The notes: generated by a model not told the origin, from the sequence alone. A stretch of DNA of 64,000 nucleotides from Salinimicrobium gaetbulicola (GCF_042676025.1 NZ_JBHTJP010000032.1:868001-932000), one strand, 5' to 3'; positions 16,689 to 26,472 are shown, counted from the stretch's first letter. Numbers and translations are program-made.

Positions 16689-18404
16689 TTATCTTCCGAA
16701 GTCGAATTTATAGGTTGCTCCCGCCATAACCTGAAGCCCGTAAACCGGGTAATTTTTCCATTTTTCATAATTATCACCCAGCAGGTTCTTTCCTTTAGCA
16801 AAGATCGAAAGCCTGTCATTGAAGCGATATCCAAGATTTAAGTTCATGTCAAAATAACTGTCAAGAGTGGTAATATTTTCTTCGGGACTGAAGATATCAT
16901 TCTGATACTCGACATCCTTTCTTTCCCCTATCAAGAAGAAGTTCGCGCCCGCAAACCAGTTTTTGGTAATCTGGTAATCAGCCAGAAGGTTTGCCTTAAA
17001 ATTAGGCAGGTTCCAAACTTCAGATTGAACATCAGTATCATATACAAAATACTCTCCGTTCACTCGAAGGTTAAAACTGCTGTTCACATCAAAGCTGAGT
17101 TCCCCAAACGCTGAAACTGTTTTCACTTTATCGTAGACAACTCCAAAGGAGTTTACGTTGGCGTATGGCTCCTGATTGGCACCGGCAACAGGAGGATTAG
17201 CCACGAACATATGTTTCATATCTTCGGAAATAAGATTTCCCTTAAGATTAAAACTCACACTATTAGATAATTTCCCCTTAGCGCCAAGGTATGCATCATA
17301 CTGTTGATCTGTTGGAGCTATGGCCAAAGTTGGGGACACGAATGGATTCTCCTTCGCAAAATTATAATAAGTATTTTGTTTCAATCCACCTTCAAGTCCG
17401 GCATAGGCAATAAAATAGTCTCCTGCCATTCTGTAACTGGCCGTAACCTGCGGATATACATATACAGAACCATCACTATTCTCAGTGTCAAGCCCATAAT
17501 AGATCGCAGCTCCCAGATTCAGTGTCAGATCATCTCTAAGGATCAATAAGCCAGATGAAATTCCGGCATTCAGATAACCGTAATTTATTCCGTCTTCAAC
17601 GAAAAGATCGCGGTCAAAAGATCCGTTTACATAGTCAAGCATTAAACTGGTATTCAAAAGCTCCCCTCCAATAGTCAATTCCATGGTAGGCTTAAAGGTC
17701 AAATGGTGTTCGGTAGAATTGAAGTCATCCCCAAAATACCTATACTTCGCTTTTGCCCTTTCGAAAAAGGAATCATCAAGGTTAACTTCCCCACCAACGT
17801 ACACGCTGTAAAAGTTGTGCTGCGGATCAAAATCATAATTCTCACCCGGCCCCGGAGAAACTCCATACCAGTTATACAACTGATGCTCCACTCCAAAATC
17901 TGTATTCCATACAAGATCTCGCTGGCGGGATGAATAGTTCAGATTCAACTCTGTGTCATAATAATGGTCGTCTAGAACAACATCCTCGATATCTCCCTGA
18001 GCAGAGTTGTGAGTGAGGAATATTCCGAAGTTATCGGTCCTGTTCACTTCCAGGTTACTATAAAATTCAGCCAGAGCGCTGGTATATGAACCAAAGCCAA
18101 GCGTGATGTAGTTGTCATATACTTTTTGAGGGCTCTCCCGCTCCACACTAGCCGCACGACCTTTTGCAGGAGAAAACGTAGAAGCCACCGGTACCGAAAA
18201 AATACTGTAAGTAACGTTCTTCTTTTCCAGACTGATGGAATCTGTAATGGCAGGTTTCTCCTTGATCTTAAAGGCATCGCTCACACTTGGCGTGTAAGGT
18301 TTTACGACCACGATAGAATCACTTTTGATCTCCTGGGCGCTCAGAATACCTGCAAACAGAAATGATATAATAAATGCACTGTTCCTTAATGAGTTGAATT
18401 TCAT
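16689..18404 (-). CDS. outer-membrane beta-barrel protein (TonB-receptor-like, no plug seen)
   Basis: A 571-residue exported protein: signal peptide (1-23, ending LSAQ), a short periplasmic segment with VVVKPYTPSVSDAFKIKEKP, then alternating aromatic/polar strands from about residue 95 to the C-terminal Phe-containing strand YKFDFGR. This pattern marks a barrel of the outer membrane. Homologues are often labelled TonB-dependent receptor, but I see no plug or TonB box. The gene starts 25 bases after the large TPR gene, so the two probably form a functional pair at the outer membrane. The ligand is unknown. Confidence 0.75.
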   Translation of the reverse strand: MKFNSLRNSAFIISFLFAGILSAQEIKSDSIVVVKPYTPSVSDAFKIKEKPAITDSISLEKKNVTYSIFSVPVASTFSPAKGRAASVERESPQKVYDNYITLGFGSYTSALAEFYSNLEVNRTDNFGIFLTHNSAQGDIEDVVLDDHYYDTELNLNYSSRQRDLVWNTDFGVEHQLYNWYGVSPGPGENYDFDPQHNFYSVYVGGEVNLDDSFFERAKAKYRYFGDDFNSTEHHLTFKPTMELTIGGELLNTSLMLDYVNGSFDRDLFVEDGINYGYLNAGISSGLLILRDDLTLNLGAAIYYGLDTENSDGSVYVYPQVTASYRMAGDYFIAYAGLEGGLKQNTYYNFAKENPFVSPTLAIAPTDQQYDAYLGAKGKLSNSVSFNLKGNLISEDMKHMFVANPPVAGANQEPYANVNSFGVVYDKVKTVSAFGELSFDVNSSFNLRVNGEYFVYDTDVQSEVWNLPNFKANLLADYQITKNWFAGANFFLIGERKDVEYQNDIFSPEENITTLDSYFDMNLNLGYRFNDRLSIFAKGKNLLGDNYEKWKNYPVYGLQVMAGATYKFDFGR

Positions 18405-18429
18405 GGGAAGGCTTGGTTTTTTATGAGAA

Positions 18430-21400
18430 TTAATTGTTGGTTGGTTCTACGGAAGCATTGGTCCTGGCTTCCTTGGCTTTGATGCGGGCAAGTTCTGTTC
18501 TGGCTTCTTTTACCACTTCAGGGAACTGACCAAAATTCTTGATCACATTATCCAGAATGTAAGTAGCCTGGTAGGCATCTCCTAACTGGTCAAAGTTTTT
18601 ACCCATCAATACGAGCCCTTTTGCTCCGTACAATTTATAACCGGAATACTCTTTCGCAAGTTTTTGCACCGCGTCGTTTGAAGCTTTATAGTTTCCGTTC
18701 TTATGTTTAAAGTAAGCATCATAGTAAAGTGCTTCAGCGGCAAGCTCTCCCGAAGCCGACTTCATTACTTCGGCGTAGGCTTGTTGGGCCCGGGCCTCGT
18801 TTCCTGTTCTAATGGCAGCGCGGGCAATGATCACCTGCGCGTCATTCTTAGCAGTTTTCTCAGCTGCAGGATTAGCAAGTACCTTTTCGGCGTAACTCAC
18901 AGCTTCAGAATACCTGTCTTCCTGCAAATAAGATTTCATCAAGTTTGACTGGGCAAAAATGACATTCTGAGAATAAGCCGCTTCGGTCTCTAATTGCTTC
19001 AGCACCGGGATAGCTTCGGAATAATTTTGCTGGTCAAGATATACTTCGGCTAAACGAGCGAGCGCCTGTTCATTAAATTCACTTCCTCCCCTGTAGATCA
19101 CAAACTTGTAATGAGGGATACTTTTAGCTTTATTCCCATCTCTGAAGTATAACTGAGCGAGGTAGAAATTGGCTTCGAGAGAATGTAAACCGTTCGGGAA
19201 AGATTGGATGTATTTTTCAAGAGCAACTCTCGCTTTTTCTGAATTGTTTTCCCTGTATTGCTTATCGGCAGCCTCAAAAGTGGTATTATCAAGATCAGCA
19301 TCTGTAATCTCGACAAAATCCAGGTTTTTCACCCAGGCAGCATATTCGTCGATTCGCCCTAGATCAATATAAACCAACCTGGCAGTTTGAACTGCCTGTG
19401 CCGCTTCGGGAGAATTGGGATAATCCGTCACCACTCTTTTCATTTTGTCTAAAGCCTGGTTTCCCTGATCCCGGTTATAGTAAATAAGCCCTTGCTTCAG
19501 CAGCGCTTTTGGCACCAAGGAGCTTCCCGGAACTTCTCTCACCAGCCTGTCATAGGCATCCATGGCCCTAGAAGTATTGTTCATGGCCACATACGTGTTC
19601 CCGAGTTCGTAAGATGCGTCGTCACGATAGGAAGAACGCGGATACCTGTTAAGGAAATCTCCTAATGCTTCGATCTTACTCTCATTACGGTTCACAAACC
19701 CATAACTAATGGCCTTTTGAAAAGCTGCATAATCGTTTTGAGTTCCGTTCATTGAAATAGCAGAATTATAGGCTTCCATTGCCGGCCAGTAGCTGCTGTT
19801 CACAAAATAACTGTCTCCCAGCCGCACAAAAGCATCATTTCTTCTCGAGTCATCGTTGGCTGCATTGTTGGCGTATCTTTTGAAATATTCAATTGCCCGG
19901 TCGTATTCCCGTTGCTTGAAATAGGCATACCCGATATTGTAATCCAGGTTTTCTCGTTCCGCTGAATTCTTTGCACCGCTCATTCCGCTGAATTCTCTAT
20001 ACCCGATAAGGGCTTCCCGGAAATTGTTCAGGTTGAAATCACTCTCTGCTTTCCAGAAGGTCGCTAAAGCTGTGAAACGAGGATCTCTTCTCTCGCTTAA
20101 AGCTTTTCCGAAGAATTCATTCGCCTCACGGAAGTTCCCTTCGTTGAATAATTCTATCCCTCTGTAAAGTGCTACCTGCTGATAAACGACGTTGTTTTGG
20201 AAATTTCGGTTCCCCTGAAGCAATCTCATCGCCTCCTCATAATTTTTAGTGGTAATGAAGGAATTGATCAGCAACTCATTGATCTCCTCTTTTGCAGAAG
20301 AATTCGGGTATTGCTCCAAATAGTTCATCAACACTTCGGGAACGCTGGCATAGTTATTACCTATCTCATAACTAAGTTTCGCGTAATTAAGAGCCGCATC
20401 TGCCTGGATCTCCTTATTGAAATCCATCTCACTCGCATTTTTGAACGCGTTTAGAGCTTCCTGTTTTTTATCGGTCTTTAAATAAGATTGAGCCAGGTGA
20501 TAATAGGCATTCTGCGCAACAGCGTTTTTACCGTCTATAATTTTATTGAACTCAGAAATGGCTTTTTCGTAATCTCCCTGCTGGAAATAAGCATAGCCTA
20601 ACTGGTAGTAATCTGTATTGTTCCATCTTCCGCGCTGTCCTTTATACTCGGTCAGGTATGGAATCGCTTTTTCATATTGCCCCAGGTTAAAATAGCTTTC
20701 CCCAATGATCTTGTTCAGCTCACTTTGATCTTTGCGGTCAGCCTTCGGAAGTTGTTCCAAACCGAGTTGGATCGCCTTTTCAAAATTCCCTTGCTTGAAG
20801 TTCATATCGCTCTGGAAGTAAGAAAGGTCTTCCTGGTAGCGCTCCTCCTGTTTTACATCTTCAAAAAGCTCGTTGGCTTCCCGATAATCATCACCTTCAT
20901 AGGCCATAAATCCGAGGTAATACTTTGCCTGAGACCCATATTTCTTTGAGTTTTTAACCTTCGATAAGTATTCTTTAGCTTCATCGAACTTATTTCCTTT
21001 AAAATAGGAATAACCGTTATTGAAGTTAAAACGTTCTTTTTCAGCCCTGCTCAGGTTGTCCTGGTCAACTGTATCATACCATTTTCTGGCAAGAGAATAT
21101 TTCCCTGTTTCAAAGTAATAATCGGCCACATCCAAGAAGGCCGCGTTGGTCTTGGTGCTGGTCGGGTACCGTTCCACAAATTCTTCCATGAGCTCATCTG
21201 CACCCGGCTGGTTAAGGCGTATGGCAGCATTGGCTATATAATATGCGCAGTTCGCTTTGATCCTTTCGTCATCTATTTCGTCCTGTACTTCATCAAACAA
21301 GGTTTGGGCGGCCAGGTACTGACTTCCGTTATAAAGTTCCAGTGCACGATTATAGTCTGCCAGCTCTGTGGTATGAAGAGCAGTTTGCTGAGGAAAAACG

Positions 21401-21453
21401 GAAATACTTAGGAAAAGGAAAACAACAAAAAGGTAAGTTTTGCTATGTGTCAT
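18430..21453 (-). CDS. large tetratricopeptide-repeat protein
   Basis: A 1007-residue exported protein with a signal peptide (SKTYLFVVFLFLSISVF) followed by about twenty TPR units along the whole length; examples are LGYAYFQQGDYEKAISEF and IGYAYFKQREYDRAIEYF. TPR solenoids are scaffolds for protein partners. The periplasm or inner face of the outer membrane is the likely site, with the barrel protein encoded 25 bases downstream as partner. I chose ATG 21453, which begins the signal peptide. The frame is open to 21558, but a -7 promoter box lies at 21481-21488. Confidence 0.85.
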   Translation of the reverse strand: MTHSKTYLFVVFLFLSISVFPQQTALHTTELADYNRALELYNGSQYLAAQTLFDEVQDEIDDERIKANCAYYIANAAIRLNQPGADELMEEFVERYPTSTKTNAAFLDVADYYFETGKYSLARKWYDTVDQDNLSRAEKERFNFNNGYSYFKGNKFDEAKEYLSKVKNSKKYGSQAKYYLGFMAYEGDDYREANELFEDVKQEERYQEDLSYFQSDMNFKQGNFEKAIQLGLEQLPKADRKDQSELNKIIGESYFNLGQYEKAIPYLTEYKGQRGRWNNTDYYQLGYAYFQQGDYEKAISEFNKIIDGKNAVAQNAYYHLAQSYLKTDKKQEALNAFKNASEMDFNKEIQADAALNYAKLSYEIGNNYASVPEVLMNYLEQYPNSSAKEEINELLINSFITTKNYEEAMRLLQGNRNFQNNVVYQQVALYRGIELFNEGNFREANEFFGKALSERRDPRFTALATFWKAESDFNLNNFREALIGYREFSGMSGAKNSAERENLDYNIGYAYFKQREYDRAIEYFKRYANNAANDDSRRNDAFVRLGDSYFVNSSYWPAMEAYNSAISMNGTQNDYAAFQKAISYGFVNRNESKIEALGDFLNRYPRSSYRDDASYELGNTYVAMNNTSRAMDAYDRLVREVPGSSLVPKALLKQGLIYYNRDQGNQALDKMKRVVTDYPNSPEAAQAVQTARLVYIDLGRIDEYAAWVKNLDFVEITDADLDNTTFEAADKQYRENNSEKARVALEKYIQSFPNGLHSLEANFYLAQLYFRDGNKAKSIPHYKFVIYRGGSEFNEQALARLAEVYLDQQNYSEAIPVLKQLETEAAYSQNVIFAQSNLMKSYLQEDRYSEAVSYAEKVLANPAAEKTAKNDAQVIIARAAIRTGNEARAQQAYAEVMKSASGELAAEALYYDAYFKHKNGNYKASNDAVQKLAKEYSGYKLYGAKGLVLMGKNFDQLGDAYQATYILDNVIKNFGQFPEVVKEARTELARIKAKEARTNASVEPTNN

Positions 21454-21480
21454 TCGAGGGTTTAGTTTTGTTGATGATAC

Positions 21481-21488
21481 CAAAGATA
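21481..21488 (-). promoter_or_regulatory. -7 box TATCTTTG of the TPR gene
   Basis: The minus strand reads TATCTTTG 28 bases upstream of ATG 21453. No TTG is found at the usual spacing. It favours the shorter start. Confidence 0.45.
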
Positions 21489-21649
21489 TAAGAATCTCTT
21501 TGGTAATAACGCCTATCTGCCAAGATAAATTATATGCATTTATCAAATGATCCTTCAATTTTCTGCGGAAAAATCCTTTAAGAATTATAAGTCTAGTCCT
21601 AATATTTACGTTCTCTTTCTTACTTTTACCTCACAAAAACCGACTTTTC

Positions 21650-22333
21650 ATGGCCAATACGGTGTTACACCTCAAAGACGCTTCCATCTACCAAAGGGAG
21701 AGCCTCATACTTTCTGAAGTCAATATCGAGATCGAAAAAGGGGAATTCGTCTACCTGATCGGAAAAACAGGAACCGGAAAAAGTAGTTTTATGAAAACGC
21801 TTTACGGAGATCTTCCACTTTCAGAAGGTGAAGGCAGTATTGTAGATTATAACCTCAGGACCCTGAAAGAAAAAGATATTCCGTTCCTTCGAAGGAAACT
21901 GGGAGTTGTTTTCCAGGATTTCAAACTATTGAATGACCGCAACGTTAAAGATAATCTCTTATTTGTCCTGAAAGCGACCGGCTGGAAAGACAAGGCTGCC
22001 ATGGACAAAAAGATCGAGGAAGTTCTCAACAAGGTAGGAATGGGCACTAAAGGATTTAAAAATCCATACCAGCTTTCTGGAGGGGAACAGCAAAGAATCG
22101 CCATCGCGAGGGCGCTTCTCAATGACCCTGAATTGATCCTGGCCGATGAGCCTACAGGTAACCTGGATCCCCAGACATCTGTTGAAGTTATGGAAGTACT
22201 CCAGGAGATCAGTAAAAATGGTAAGACCATTCTGATGGCTACCCATGACTATGCGCTACTTCTGAAATACCCTTCCAAAACCCTGAAATGTGACGGGCAA
22301 AAGGTATTTGAGGTAGTTCAAAAAACGGTGTAG
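21650..22333 (+). CDS. ftsE: FtsE-like ABC transporter ATP-binding protein
   Basis: A 227-residue ABC ATPase. Walker A is GKTGTGKSS (about residues 38-46), the Q-loop is VVFQDFKLL, the signature is LSGGEQQRIAIARAL, Walker B is LILADEPTGNLD and the switch His is in MATHDY. Length and sequence fit FtsE, the ATPase that with FtsX controls septal peptidoglycan hydrolases. No ftsX is adjacent, as is usual where the pair is split. Another close group, LolD, cannot be fully excluded; the nearby LolC/E-type permease is 12 kb away. Confidence 0.8.
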   Translation: MANTVLHLKDASIYQRESLILSEVNIEIEKGEFVYLIGKTGTGKSSFMKTLYGDLPLSEGEGSIVDYNLRTLKEKDIPFLRRKLGVVFQDFKLLNDRNVKDNLLFVLKATGWKDKAAMDKKIEEVLNKVGMGTKGFKNPYQLSGGEQQRIAIARALLNDPELILADEPTGNLDPQTSVEVMEVLQEISKNGKTILMATHDYALLLKYPSKTLKCDGQKVFEVVQKTV

Positions 22334-22346
22334 AAATAAGTTTTCT

Positions 22347-22465
22347 GTGTCATTCTGAACTAAGCAACGCGAAGTGAAGAATCTCTTTTTTTCGGCACAC
22401 TGTCCCGAAGTTTCGGGAGTTTCAGGGTCTACTCAATAAGATGCGGAAATAAATTCAGCATAACG
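22347..22465. repeat. dispersed intergenic repeat, second copy
   Basis: Begins GTGTCATTCTGAACTAAGCA and ends GGAAATAAATTCAGCATAAC(G). It includes an internal palindrome TCCCGAAGTTTCGGGA (22402-22417). The ends resemble the 13513-13591 element (CTGAAATAAATTCAG core). It lies between convergent genes. Confidence 0.6.
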
Positions 22466-22474
22466 TTTTTAAAT

Positions 22475-22517
22475 AAAAAACCCTTTCAAAAAATACATTT
22501 TGAAAGGGTTTTTTTTG
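22475..22517. terminator. bidirectional terminator
   Basis: A long perfect stem of AAAAAACCCTTTCAAAA with its inverse, followed by T-runs on both strands. It serves the YgjV-like gene and probably ftsE. Confidence 0.8.
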
Positions 22518-22533
22518 TTCTTCAGATAAAAAC

Positions 22534-22782
22534 CTAAGCTTCTTTCGGAGCAGTGTTTTTCTTGCTGATAAACAGGTAATATAAGTTTACCAGAATGATC
22601 GCGGCATTGGTAATGATAATTGGCCAGGAATTCAATAGTATTCCGTAGACCACAAAGAACATACAGCCCAGGGTATTTACATATCTCAAGGTGGTAATGT
22701 TTCGCATAAGGAATGACATCAACACAAAAAGCGACGCCAGGTACCCAAACCATTCCACGTATGATATTCCAAGTATTTCCAT
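22534..22782 (-). CDS. YgjV-like small inner-membrane protein
   Basis: An 82-residue protein of three hydrophobic segments (about 9-27, 36-53 and 55-72). The pattern EWFGYLASLFVLMSFL, LRYVNTLGC and PIIITNAAIILVNLYYL matches the YgjV-type inner-membrane family (PQ-loop-like). The function is unknown. It is monocistronic, 78 bases downstream of the TypA stop side and ended by its own terminator. Confidence 0.7.
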   Translation of the reverse strand: MEILGISYVEWFGYLASLFVLMSFLMRNITTLRYVNTLGCMFFVVYGILLNSWPIIITNAAIILVNLYYLFISKKNTAPKEA

Positions 22783-22860
22783 AATTAAGGTCTAAAAATT
22801 AAAAGCTGTCAAATTTAGAACTTTCATTCTTTATCTGACAGCTTTTTAAAAATTCAAAAA

Positions 22861-24660
22861 CTATATAGTCTTATTTCTTTTTCTGTCGTTTTCGGTAAGA
22901 TAGATCTTTCTAAGACGAAGGTGGTTTGGAGTAACCTCAACATATTCGTCTTTCTGGATGTATTCCAAAGCCTCTTCCAACGAGAATTTAATAGCAGGAA
23001 CGATCTTCGCCTTATCATCTGCTCCAGATGAACGTACGTTAGAAAGTTTCTTGGTCTTGGTAATGTTCACCACCATATCATCCTGACGGGAGTTCTCACC
23101 AATCACCTGTCCTTCGTAAATATCCTCTCCCGGATCAACAAAGAATTTACCTCTATCCTGAAGTTTATCGATAGAATAAGGAATTGCTTTTCCTTTTTCC
23201 ATAGAAACCAAAGATCCGTTTTGGCGCTCTGGAATTCCACCTTTCAACGGCTGATATTCTTTATAACGGTGAGCCATGATTGCTTCACCTGCAGTCGCGG
23301 TCAATAACTGGTTACGTAAACCAATGATTCCACGAGAAGGGATCTGGAACTGAATGGTCATCCTGTCTCCTTTTCCTTCCATGCTTAACATTTCACCTTT
23401 ACGCATAGTCACCATTTCAACCGCTTTTCCTGAAACATCTTCAGGAAGGTCAATGGTAAGCTCTTCAATAGGCTCACATTTAACTCCGTCAATTTCTTTA
23501 ATGATAACCTGAGGCTGCCCAATCTGAAGTTCATAACCTTCACGGCGCATGGTCTCGATAAGTACAGATAAGTGAAGTACCCCACGCCCGAAGACCATGA
23601 ATTTATCGGCACTATCGGTCTCCTCTACTCTAAGAGCAAGGTTCTTTTCAAGCTCCTTCATCAGGCGATCCTTGATGTGCCTGGAAGTAACGAATTTTCC
23701 GTCTTTTCCAAAGAAAGGGGAATCGTTGATCGTGAATAACATGCTCATTGTAGGCTCATCGATCGCGATGGTCTTCAATCCTTGCGGATTTTCAATATCT
23801 GCAACCGTGTCCCCGATCTCAAATCCTTCAAGTCCAACCAGGGCACAAATGTCTCCTGCCTGTACTTCTTCAACTTTTCTACGGCCTAAACCTTCAAAAG
23901 TATGAAGTTCTTTGATTTTTGTCTTTTTAATAGTACCGTCACGCTTCACAAGAGAAACCTGCATTCCCTCTTTCAATGTCCCACGTTGAAGACGCCCAAT
24001 TGCGATCCTTCCGGTGAACGATGAAAAGTCAAGGGAAGTGATCAACATCTGTGGTGTACCTTCCTCGATCTTTGGAGAAGGAATGTGCTCGATCACCATG
24101 TCAAGTAACGGTTCAATATTTTCAGTTTGATTTCTCCAGTCGTCACTCATCCAGTTATTCTTAGCTGAACCGTAAACGGTTGGAAAATCCAACTGCCATT
24201 CTTCTGCACCCAGTTCGAACATAAGGTCGAACACTTTTTCATGAACCTCTTCTGGAGTACAGTTTTCTTTATCTACTTTGTTTACCACCACACAAGGCTT
24301 AAGACCTAAATCGATGGCTTTTTGCAATACAAAACGAGTTTGCGGCATTGGACCTTCAAAAGCATCAACAAGAAGCAATACTCCGTCGGCCATATTCAAT
24401 ACTCTTTCAACCTCACCACCAAAATCGGCGTGACCAGGAGTATCGATAATATTAATTTTCGTGTCTTTATAAACTACGGAAACGTTCTTAGAAGTAATTG
24501 TGATCCCTCTTTCTCTTTCAAGATCATTGTTATCAAGGATCAAGTCTCCGGTATTTTCGTTTTCCCTGAAAAGTTGACAATGGTACATAATCTTATCTAC
24601 CAACGTGGTCTTTCCGTGGTCAACGTGCGCGATAATCGCGATGTTTTTAATAGCTGTCAT
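22861..24660 (-). CDS. typA: translational GTPase TypA/BipA
   Basis: A 599-residue ribosome-binding GTPase of the elongation-factor family, standard length. G1 is AHVDHGKTTLVDKI (about residues 10-23), G2 lies in RERGITI, G3 is DTPGHADF and G4 is NKVDKENC. EF-G-like domains and the BipA-specific C-terminal domain follow. It supports ribosome assembly and growth under stress such as cold. A good -7 box upstream (24685-24692) gives a leader of about 20 bases. No partner gene is adjacent. Confidence 0.96.
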   Translation of the reverse strand: MTAIKNIAIIAHVDHGKTTLVDKIMYHCQLFRENENTGDLILDNNDLERERGITITSKNVSVVYKDTKINIIDTPGHADFGGEVERVLNMADGVLLLVDAFEGPMPQTRFVLQKAIDLGLKPCVVVNKVDKENCTPEEVHEKVFDLMFELGAEEWQLDFPTVYGSAKNNWMSDDWRNQTENIEPLLDMVIEHIPSPKIEEGTPQMLITSLDFSSFTGRIAIGRLQRGTLKEGMQVSLVKRDGTIKKTKIKELHTFEGLGRRKVEEVQAGDICALVGLEGFEIGDTVADIENPQGLKTIAIDEPTMSMLFTINDSPFFGKDGKFVTSRHIKDRLMKELEKNLALRVEETDSADKFMVFGRGVLHLSVLIETMRREGYELQIGQPQVIIKEIDGVKCEPIEELTIDLPEDVSGKAVEMVTMRKGEMLSMEGKGDRMTIQFQIPSRGIIGLRNQLLTATAGEAIMAHRYKEYQPLKGGIPERQNGSLVSMEKGKAIPYSIDKLQDRGKFFVDPGEDIYEGQVIGENSRQDDMVVNITKTKKLSNVRSSGADDKAKIVPAIKFSLEEALEYIQKDEYVEVTPNHLRLRKIYLTENDRKRNKTI

Positions 24661-24684
24661 ATAAACGCCTGATTTTTAAGGCTG

Positions 24685-24717
24685 CAAAGGTACGTTTATT
24701 TTTTGCGAAAAAAACAA
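24685..24717 (-). promoter_or_regulatory. typA promoter
   Basis: On the minus strand TACCTTTG (24692-24685) follows TTG (24717-24715) with a 22-base spacer. The box lies 25 bases upstream of the typA ATG. Confidence 0.6.
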
Positions 24718-24966
24718 CCCCGACAGTTTTATTATTCCCCACCCGCAAAAGACATTCAAAAAATTGATTATCAGCAAATTAAACAACACCAAACCACTTA
24801 ATTATAAAGGAATCGCTGTTAGGTTTTAAAAAATTGTCAAATTCATATATCTGTCAGAAAATAAAGAATTTAAGATTTCTCAAATACCTTTTAATCCTAA
24901 GATTTCGTAAATTTAAAGGATTAGAAATCAGAATCATACAAACCATAACCCCTAAAACCCGATGGT
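24718..24966. other. AT-rich intergenic region
   Basis: With the typA promoter this forms a 306-base gap between divergent genes. Apart from a 7-bp inverted pair TAATCCT (24892-24898) / AGGATTA (24917-24923) close to the next gene, I see nothing distinctive: no ORF and no clear terminator. Confidence 0.5.
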
Positions 24967-25554
24967 ATGAAAAATATTAATTACAATAAATACATTTACT
25001 TTTTACTGATAGTACTGATATCAGGTGCCAGTATGGGACTTTATGGTCAGAAACCAGAACCGGCAAGCCTTGATTACCCTAATGTTCAAAAAGACATTGA
25101 GACCGTAAAAGCCACTATTAAAGCTTATGAGAACGGGAACTGGGAGCAACTACGCAATAACCTTGCAGAAGATGCTATGGTGTATAACCTGGGAAGTTTT
25201 GACAGTCTAACAGTTGACCAGACCGTAAATTACTGGAAAAAAGGCCGAGATTCGGCTATTCCAATGATTTCTGAAGATGGAATCTGGCTGGGTGTTGCAG
25301 TTTCTGAAGGCCCACGCGAAGGAAACTGGATTCTTCATTGGGGTAATAACACCCTTACTTACCCAAACGGGGAAACCATTAGTTTCCCTTACCACCTTGC
25401 CACTCATATGAAAGAGGACCAGATCGACCGGATCTATTTTTATTACGATAACGGAAGGATCATCCGCAGTTTAGGATATTCCATTGACCCACCTGTCAAA
25501 GAAGATGATGACGACGGCCTGGAAGATTTTGAAGGCTACAGGGAGAACGATTAG
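24967..25554 (+). CDS. exported SnoaL/NTF2-like protein
   Basis: A 195-residue protein with an N-terminal signal peptide (about residues 9-27) and an NTF2-like cone fold. ETVKATIKAYENGNWEQLRNNL is present in separate blocks (helix 1), with AMVYNLG, WILHWGN and MKEDQIDRIYFYYD as the typical strands. Such proteins bind small ligands or act as isomerases; no catalytic pair can be fixed. The C-terminal tail is acidic (KEDDDDGLEDFEG). It is 79 bases upstream of kdsA but has a separate promoter box after it. Confidence 0.7.
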   Translation: MKNINYNKYIYFLLIVLISGASMGLYGQKPEPASLDYPNVQKDIETVKATIKAYENGNWEQLRNNLAEDAMVYNLGSFDSLTVDQTVNYWKKGRDSAIPMISEDGIWLGVAVSEGPREGNWILHWGNNTLTYPNGETISFPYHLATHMKEDQIDRIYFYYDNGRIIRSLGYSIDPPVKEDDDDGLEDFEGYREND

Positions 25555-25608
25555 AAATTTCAATTTTTAGAAGATTTGTTAGCCGGGTATAAAGATTCTC
25601 AAAAAGGG

Positions 25609-25616
25609 TATCTTTG
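25609..25616 (+). promoter_or_regulatory. -7 box TATCTTTG of kdsA
   Basis: TATCTTTG inside the small palindrome GGGTATCTTTGTACCC (25606-25621), 17 bases upstream of the kdsA ATG. No TTG is seen at standard spacing. Confidence 0.5.
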
Positions 25617-25633
25617 TACCCAAATTTTATTTT

Positions 25634-26452
25634 ATGAAACTGGAAAAAATCCCTCAAATAAAACACGCTAATTCAGGAAACTTCTTCTTACTGGCAGGAC
25701 CTTGCGCCATTGAAGGAGAAGAAATGGCCCTTAGAATTGCCGAAACTATCCTGAAGATCACAGATAAACTGGAGATTCCATTAATTTTCAAAGGCTCCTT
25801 CAAAAAAGCGAACCGAAGCCGTATTGACAGCTTCACGGGTATCGGCGATGAAAAAGCTTTAAAGATCCTGAGAAAAGTTTCCGAAACTTTTGAGGTTCCA
25901 ACCGTGACAGATATTCACGAACGATCTGATGCTGCCATGGCCGCGGAATATGTTGATGTATTACAAATTCCGGCTTTCCTGGTAAGACAAACAGACCTTG
26001 TTGTTGCCGCAGCCGAAACCGGAAAGGTGGTTAACCTTAAAAAAGGTCAGTTCATGAGCCCTGAAAGTATGAAACATGCGGTAACCAAAGTAACCGACTG
26101 CAACAACGAACAGGTAATGGTAACAGACCGTGGAACCATGTTCGGATACCAGGATATGATCGTTGACTTCAGAGGAATTCCAACCATGCGACAATTCGCG
26201 CCAACTGTGCTTGATGTAACCCATTCTTTACAACAGCCTAATCAAAGCAGCGGAGTGACTGGGGGAAGACCTGATATGATCGAAACAATTGCCAGAGCTG
26301 GTATCGCTACCGGAGCTGACGGTATTTTTATTGAAACCCATTTCGATCCGGCTAACGCGAAAAGTGACGGTGCCAACATGCTCGACATTCAGTACCTCGA
26401 AAGACTATTGACGAATCTTACCGCCATCAGGAAGACCATCAATACTTTCTAG
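25634..26452 (+). CDS. kdsA: 3-deoxy-8-phosphooctulonate synthase
   Basis: A 272-residue cytoplasmic aldolase that joins phosphoenolpyruvate and arabinose 5-phosphate to make KDO 8-phosphate for lipopolysaccharide. The signatures LLAGPCAIEGEE (about residues 19-30), FKGSFKKANRSRIDSF, QIPAFLVRQTDL and VTDRGTMFGYQDM are all intact. Length is normal. No other KDO gene is adjacent. A strong shared terminator follows. Confidence 0.95.
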   Translation: MKLEKIPQIKHANSGNFFLLAGPCAIEGEEMALRIAETILKITDKLEIPLIFKGSFKKANRSRIDSFTGIGDEKALKILRKVSETFEVPTVTDIHERSDAAMAAEYVDVLQIPAFLVRQTDLVVAAAETGKVVNLKKGQFMSPESMKHAVTKVTDCNNEQVMVTDRGTMFGYQDMIVDFRGIPTMRQFAPTVLDVTHSLQQPNQSSGVTGGRPDMIETIARAGIATGADGIFIETHFDPANAKSDGANMLDIQYLERLLTNLTAIRKTINTF

Positions 26453-26472
26453 ATCACAAAAAAGGAAATAAT

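Noticed and set aside
22469..22753. A 94-codon frame overlapping the YgjV-like gene in another frame on the same strand
   Set aside because: It runs through the terminator and lacks membrane or domain pattern; the 82-residue frame matches a known family.
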